From DATFPQ01 sp035264765 (GTDB lineage: Bacteria; Actinomycetota; Actinomycetes; Actinomycetales; Angustibacteraceae), in contig DATFPQ010000160.1 of assembly GCA_035264765.1 (NCBI GenBank), positions 1-19,392 of the forward strand: 19,392 nt of DNA, given 5' to 3'. The number at the start of each line of letters is the position of its first letter. The first letter of the stretch is position 1. The notes below the pieces were generated by a model. That model did not search any database. It was given only the letters and a program-made list of their open reading frames with translations, and was not told the origin of the DNA. Positions 15,806 through 19,392 of the stretch are shown here, one piece after another. The translations under genes and the position numbers were made by a program.

Positions 15806-16660
15806 ATGACCCCCCTTGCTGCGCTCAAGCGCGCCCTGAACCGCCCGCTCGTGTCCGGAACGACCGCCCTGCTGGTGTCCGCGTCCCTGGCCGGCGGTGT
15901 CGCCGTCGCCGTCGACCGGCCCAGCTCGGCCAATGCCGCCACCACCTCGAACCAGGCCACCGAGGCCGCCCGCGCCCAGGCGGCCGCGCAGGCGGAGGTC
16001 GCCCGCCGGGCTGCCGCCGCCCGTCAGGCTGCCGCCGCGAAGGCTGCCGCCGCGAAGGCCGCGGCCGCGAAGGCAGAGGCCCAGCGCAAGGCCGCCGCGA
16101 AGGCGAAGGCCGAGGCCGAGGCGAAGGCCGCCGCGAAGGCGAAGGCCGAGCGCAAGGCCGCGGCCAAGCGCAAGGCCGCCGCCCGGGCTGCTGCCGCCCG
16201 AAAGGCGGCCCGCCGGGCCGCTGCCGCCCGCAAGGCCGAGCGCGCGGCCGAGCGCCGCGCGGCCGAGCGTCGCGCCCAGAAGCGTCGCGCGGCCAAGCGC
16301 AAGGCCGCGGCCCGCAGCCAGCGGGTGTCCCGCTCGACCGAGCGCCGTGCGGTGTCCGGTGGCAGCCCCCGCGCCATCGCGCGCAGCATGGTGGCCTCGC
16401 GCGGCTGGGGCTCGAGCCAGTTCGGCTGCCTCGACCGGCTCTGGAACAAGGAGAGCGGCTGGAAGGTGACCGCCAACAACCCGTCGTCGAGCGCCTACGG
16501 CATCCCGCAGGCGCTGCCCGGCAGTAAGATGGCGAATGCCGGCCCGGACTGGCAGCACAATGCCCGCACCCAGATCACCTGGGGCCTGAACTACATCTCC
16601 GCCAGCTACGGCACTCCCTGCGCCGCCTGGGCGCACAGCCGCGCCAGCAACTGGTACTGA
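15806..16660 (+). CDS. secreted lytic transglycosylase-like protein with long Ala/Lys/Arg-rich region
   Basis: The 284-residue exported protein has an N-terminal signal sequence: basic MTPLAALKRALNR, hydrophobic 17-36, then a likely cut near SSANA-AT at about 45. Residues about 50-172 are almost entirely Ala, Lys, Arg and Glu, forming a long positively charged helix likely to hold the protein at the anionic wall or polymers. The C-terminal domain (185-284) is the lysozyme-like transglycosylase/APF-C type: FGCLDRLWNKESGWKVTANN (206-225) with catalytic Glu216, YGIPQALPGSKMA (231-243), TQITWGLNYI and YGTPCAAWAHS-x-x-x-NWY at the very end. Cys208 and Cys272 may pair. It probably cleaves peptidoglycan during growth or resuscitation. 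GGGAG (15796-15800) precedes ATG 15806. Expression appears heavily controlled from its 395-bp leader. Confidence 0.9.
   Translation: MTPLAALKRALNRPLVSGTTALLVSASLAGGVAVAVDRPSSANAATTSNQATEAARAQAAAQAEVARRAAAARQAAAAKAAAAKAAAAKAEAQRKAAAKAKAEAEAKAAAKAKAERKAAAKRKAAARAAAARKAARRAAAARKAERAAERRAAERRAQKRRAAKRKAAARSQRVSRSTERRAVSGGSPRAIARSMVASRGWGSSQFGCLDRLWNKESGWKVTANNPSSSAYGIPQALPGSKMANAGPDWQHNARTQITWGLNYISASYGTPCAAWAHSRASNWY
16028..16072. repeat. 15-bp tandem repeat coding for AAAAK
   Basis: Two identical units GCTGCCGCCGCGAAG (16028-16042, 16043-16057) are followed by a synonymous variant (16058-16072). Each encodes Ala4-Lys. They sit in the low-complexity region of the transglycosylase gene, where slippage could alter helix length in frame. 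Confidence 0.8.
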
Positions 16661-16681
16661 GCAGCACCTGCTCTGCAGCAG

Positions 16682-16721
16682 GACGAACCCGCCCCCGGCA
16701 GCAGCCGGGGGCGGGTTCGTC
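16682..16721. terminator. perfect 18-bp bidirectional terminator hairpin
   Basis: GACGAACCCGCCCCCGGC (16682-16699) pairs without mismatch with its complement at 16704-16721 around an AGCA loop. It lies 21 bp after the transglycosylase stop and 13 bp before the fumC stop on the other strand, so it can end both convergent transcripts. There is no U-tract, as is usual in high-GC actinobacteria. Confidence 0.9.
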
Positions 16722-16734
16722 GCGTCTGGGCCGG

Positions 16735-18153
16735 TCAGGACGACGGCGGCCGGGTCATCGCGAGGACGTCGAGGGCAGCGTCGAGCTGCTCCACAGTGAG
16801 GTCCCCACGCTCCACGAACCCGAGGTCCAGCACGGCCTGGCGGATCGTCGTCCGCTCCGCGACCGCCTTCTTCGCGACCTTGGCCGCGGCCTCGTAGCCG
16901 ATGTAGCGGTTGAGCGGGGTCACGACGGACGGTGAGGACTCTGCCAGCTCGCGGCAGCGCTCGACGTCGGCGGTGAGGCCGTCGACGCACCGGTCGGCCA
17001 GCAGCCGGGATGCGGCGGCCAGCCACCGACAGGACTCCAGGACCGCCTTGCCCATCACCGGCATCATCACGTTGAGCTCCAGGGTCCCGGACGCGCCGGC
17101 GAACGTCACCGTGGCGTCGTGCCCGATGACGTGGGCGCAGACCATGAGGGTGGCCTCGGGGACGACCGGGTTCACCTTGCCGGGCATGATGCTCGAGCCC
17201 GGCTGCAGGTCCGGCAGGGCCAGCTCGCCGAGGCCGGTCCGGGGTCCCGACCCCATCCAGCGCAGGTCGTTGCAGATCTTGACCAGGCTGACCGCCACTG
17301 TCCGCAGCTGCCCGGACAGCTCCACCAGGCCGTCCCGTGCGCCCTGTGCCTCGAAGTGGTCCCGTGCCTCGGTCACCGGTAGACCGGTGGCCGAGGCGAG
17401 GTCCGTGACCACGGCTGCCGCGAACCCGGGCGGGGTGTTGACGCCGGTCCCGACGGCGGTGCCGCCAAGGGGCAGCTCGGCCACGCGCGGCAGCGCCGCC
17501 TGCAGCCGCTCGATGCCCCGCGCCACCTGGGCCGCATAGCCCCGCAGCTCCTGGCCCAGGGTGACCGGTACGGCGTCCATGAGGTGCGTCCGGCCCGGCT
17601 TCACCACGTCGTCCAGCTCGCTGGCCTTGCGGCCGAGCGACGCGGACAGGTGCTCGAGGGCCGGCACCAGGTCTTGCACGACGGCACCGGTGGCGGCCAG
17701 GTGCAGGGCCGAGGGGAAGGTGTCGTTGCTGGACTGCGAGGCGTTGACGTGGTCGTTGGGGTGCACCCGCTCGCCGCGAGCCGTGGTGGCGAGGGCGGCT
17801 ACCACCTCGTTGACGTTCATGTTCGTCGAGGTGCCGGAACCGGTCTGGAACACGTCGATGGGGAACTGGTCGTCGTGCTCGCCGGACGCCACGGCCTCGG
17901 CGGCCTGGGCCACCGCGGCCGCGAGGTCGTCGTCCAGCACCCCGAGCCGCGCGTTGACCCGGGCGGCGGACGCCTTGATCCGGGCGAGGGCGTGCACGAC
18001 GTCCGGGTCGATGGCGAGCCCGGAGATCGGGAAGTTCTCCACCGCCCGCTGGGTCTGCGCACCCCACAGCGCGGCGGCCGGAACCCGGACCTCGCCCATC
18101 GTGTCGTGCTCGACGCGGTACTCCTCGGCCCGTTCGGTGCTCTGAGCGCTCAT
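16735..18153 (-). CDS. fumC: class II fumarate hydratase
   Basis: The 472-residue enzyme reversibly hydrates fumarate to L-malate in the citric acid cycle without an iron-sulfur cluster. It contains GSGTSTNMNVNE (105-116), HPNDHVNASQSSNDTFPSA (131-149), GRTHLMDAVP (187-196) with the general-base region at His190, and the family signature GSSIMPGKVNP (319-329) with catalytic Ser320 on the mobile loop. The length is normal for homotetrameric FumC. Two starts are possible, ATG 18153 and ATG 18162; neither has a clear binding site, and 18153 is chosen as the shorter. It lies 59 bp after the carbonic anhydrase gene and is probably co-transcribed with it. A decayed class I fumarase lies upstream on the same strand, so this may now be the only fumarase. 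Confidence 0.95.
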   Translation of the reverse strand: MSAQSTERAEEYRVEHDTMGEVRVPAAALWGAQTQRAVENFPISGLAIDPDVVHALARIKASAARVNARLGVLDDDLAAAVAQAAEAVASGEHDDQFPIDVFQTGSGTSTNMNVNEVVAALATTARGERVHPNDHVNASQSSNDTFPSALHLAATGAVVQDLVPALEHLSASLGRKASELDDVVKPGRTHLMDAVPVTLGQELRGYAAQVARGIERLQAALPRVAELPLGGTAVGTGVNTPPGFAAAVVTDLASATGLPVTEARDHFEAQGARDGLVELSGQLRTVAVSLVKICNDLRWMGSGPRTGLGELALPDLQPGSSIMPGKVNPVVPEATLMVCAHVIGHDATVTFAGASGTLELNVMMPVMGKAVLESCRWLAAASRLLADRCVDGLTADVERCRELAESSPSVVTPLNRYIGYEAAAKVAKKAVAERTTIRQAVLDLGFVERGDLTVEQLDAALDVLAMTRPPSS

Positions 18154-18212
18154 GCGGCTCATCGTGGCGCGAGGGCGGAGCGGAGGCGAGCCGGGTGTGG
18201 CCTGCGGAGCCG

Positions 18213-18896
18213 TCACGGCGCGGGCCGAACGTCGTCGGGCAGATCCCCGACGGTCTCGACGACGCTGACCCTGCCCTCCACCAGCCGGTACACCAAGCCC
18301 ACCACGGCACATCGGCCTTCGCGCACGGCCCCGGCGAGCACGGCGGACCGGTCGACGAGCAGCCGGACGGTCTGGCGCACATGCTCGGCCTCGATCTCGT
18401 CGGCGGACGTGAGTCCCTGCCGCTGCGCGGCCAGCACGCTGGGAGTGACTCGCTCGACGATGTCCCGGATGAACCCTGCGGGCAGCATCCCGTCGGTCAC
18501 TGCCTCCATCGTGGCGCCGACCGCGCCGCAGGAGTCGTGACCGAGGACGACCACCAGCGGGATAGCGAGGTTGGCGACGCCGAACTCGACCGACCCGAGG
18601 ACCCCGCTGTCGACGACGTGACCGGCGGTTCGGACGACGAACAGGTGCCCCAGCCCCTGGTCGAAGACGAACTCCGCCGCGACGCGGGAGTCGCCGCAGC
18701 CGAAGACCAGCGCGAACGGCCGCTGCTGGTTGGCGAGCTCGGCGCGCCGGGCCAGGTCGTGCTCGGGCTCGTGCCGGCGACCGGCGGCGAACCGGGCGTT
18801 GCCTTCCAGGAGGGTCCGCCAGGCGTCCGCCGGCGTGGCGACGGACGTCCCCGCGGCGTCTCGGGTCGGGGCTTGGTCTGGCGTCGGCTCCGTCAC
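18213..18896 (-). CDS. beta-class carbonic anhydrase
   Basis: The 227-residue cytoplasmic zinc enzyme interconverts CO2 and bicarbonate. Zinc ligands and the catalytic dyad are visible: FGCGDSRV (66-72) with Cys67, Asp69 and Arg71, and GHDSCGAV (119-126) with His120 and Cys123. VVRTAGHVVD (87-96) and SVEFGVANL (102-110) are standard. The start is taken as GTG 18896, preceded by GGATGGGG; translation from further upstream would run through the fumarase remnant. The N-terminal 20 residues are polar and variable. Supply of bicarbonate for anaplerosis near a citric-cycle gene makes sense but is inference. Confidence 0.92.
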   Translation of the reverse strand: MTEPTPDQAPTRDAAGTSVATPADAWRTLLEGNARFAAGRRHEPEHDLARRAELANQQRPFALVFGCGDSRVAAEFVFDQGLGHLFVVRTAGHVVDSGVLGSVEFGVANLAIPLVVVLGHDSCGAVGATMEAVTDGMLPAGFIRDIVERVTPSVLAAQRQGLTSADEIEAEHVRQTVRLLVDRSAVLAGAVREGRCAVVGLVYRLVEGRVSVVETVGDLPDDVRPAP

Positions 18897-18991
18897 GTCC
18901 CCATCCTGGCTGGAAGCCTTTGGATCCGCGTGCCCGGGGTGGCGGCGGACCGGTCTTTCGGCCGGCGGACGTCGATGGTTTGGTCGCGCGG

Positions 18992-19392
18992 TCATCGGCC
19001 AGGGCAGGTGAGCATGCTGCTCGCGAGGGGTTTCGACGTGGTGGCGAAGGAGTCGTTTCCCTTGTCGTCGACTGGAACGAAGGCAGGGAGGTCCTGAGCC
19101 CACGGCCGCCTGCAACCACTCGGCGAGGGAGCCGTCCGGCCGGCGGTGGTCGGCCCCAATGAGCCCGACGCGCAGCCGTCCGGCGTCTTGCCAGCCGGCG
19201 TAGTACACGGCGTGGTCCCGGACGTACTGCGCCATCGGGTCTCCGGCGCCCAGGCGCTCCTTCATCTTGGCTTGGGCGATGTCGTGCGAGACGACGAGCG
19301 AGCCGGACACTCACAGCCGCGCGGTGACTGGATGCCGGTGAGCAGGAGCCGCCGGTGCCGGGAAGCCAGCACCACCGGGTCGTCGTGGCATA
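18992..19392 (-). pseudogene. class I fumarate hydratase, decayed 3' part (continues beyond window)
   Basis: Minus-strand pieces align in order with the C-terminal part of FumA/FumB-type enzymes. HPVTARL (19314-19334) is followed by an in-frame TGA (19311-19313), then VSGSLVVSHDIAQAKMKERL and GAGDPMAQYVRDHAVYYAG in the same frame. After a frameshift comes AGKTPDGCASGSLGPTTAGR from 19196. Next, without the roughly 80-90 residues expected between, comes LPAFVPVDDKGNDSFA, the extreme C-terminus of the family (E. coli FumA has DFPAFILVDDKGNDFF). The frame ends at TGA 18992-18994. A nonsense codon, a frameshift and an internal deletion together show a dead gene rather than sequencing error. The 5' part, with the iron-sulfur cluster cysteines, would lie to the right of the window. 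Confidence 0.85.

Noticed and set aside
15791..18382. Very long minus-strand open frame (about 860 codons) across the transglycosylase and fumC genes
   Set aside because: It is antisense to or out of frame with two clearly real genes, and is low-complexity Arg/Gly/Ala sequence. Long shadow frames are expected at this GC content.

Overview
The window is very GC-rich with strongly GC-biased third codon positions. It uses many GTG starts with GGAGG-type ribosome binding sites, so it looks like chromosomal DNA of a high-GC actinomycete. The right half (thioredoxin-fold YyaL protein, hemolysin-III/TrhA, cis-prenyltransferase, PIN-PhoH ATPase, class II fumarase) matches, from memory, the order of the Mycobacterium tuberculosis Rv1084-Rv1098c neighbourhood. 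That supports vertically inherited actinobacterial backbone there. The left half is more accessory. No rRNA, tRNA, CRISPR array, prophage or intact insertion sequence was seen.

Layout. 1-3443: two divergent regulator/target pairs. These are a partial CGNR-type regulator (-) with an EamA exporter (+), and a winged-helix regulator (-) with an alpha/beta hydrolase carrying an extra N-terminal domain (+). 3555-6357: a secreted protein, a GAF-SpoIIE phosphatase and, downstream, a frameshifted STAS remnant, that is, pieces of a partner-switching stress pathway. 6372-9011 (all -): a DUF6325-like protein and a tightly coupled 52-residue protein, then a possible 84-residue leader ORF, the Pit phosphate transporter and its two-helix companion. 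9012-9443: mostly decayed DNA with a scrap of an IS110-type transposase. 9444-12035: YyaL-type protein and universal stress protein in one operon. 12108-15409: trhA (-), cis-prenyltransferase (+) and phoH2 (+). 15410-16660: a long regulatory leader and a secreted wall lytic transglycosylase. A perfect 18-bp bidirectional terminator follows. 16735-18896 (-): beta-carbonic anhydrase and fumC. 18992-19392 (-): the decayed 3' part of a class I fumarase gene, continuing beyond the window.

Two results deserve most attention. (1) The leader of the transglycosylase gene holds a CRP-like site, an MtrA-like direct repeat, a hairpin, and then an RNA that can fold into a compact four-way junction closed by an 11-bp helix. 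One strand of that helix can instead pair with an upstream segment, which is switch-like geometry. I could not match it to the ydaO (c-di-AMP) riboswitch core that often precedes such genes. (2) A class I (iron-sulfur) fumarase has been lost by nonsense mutation, frameshift and internal deletion, right beside an intact class II fumC. Smaller items are a double operator over the hydrolase promoter, a palindrome over the trhA leader, a small gene below usual ORF cut-offs, and 24-bp tandem repeats after the universal stress gene.
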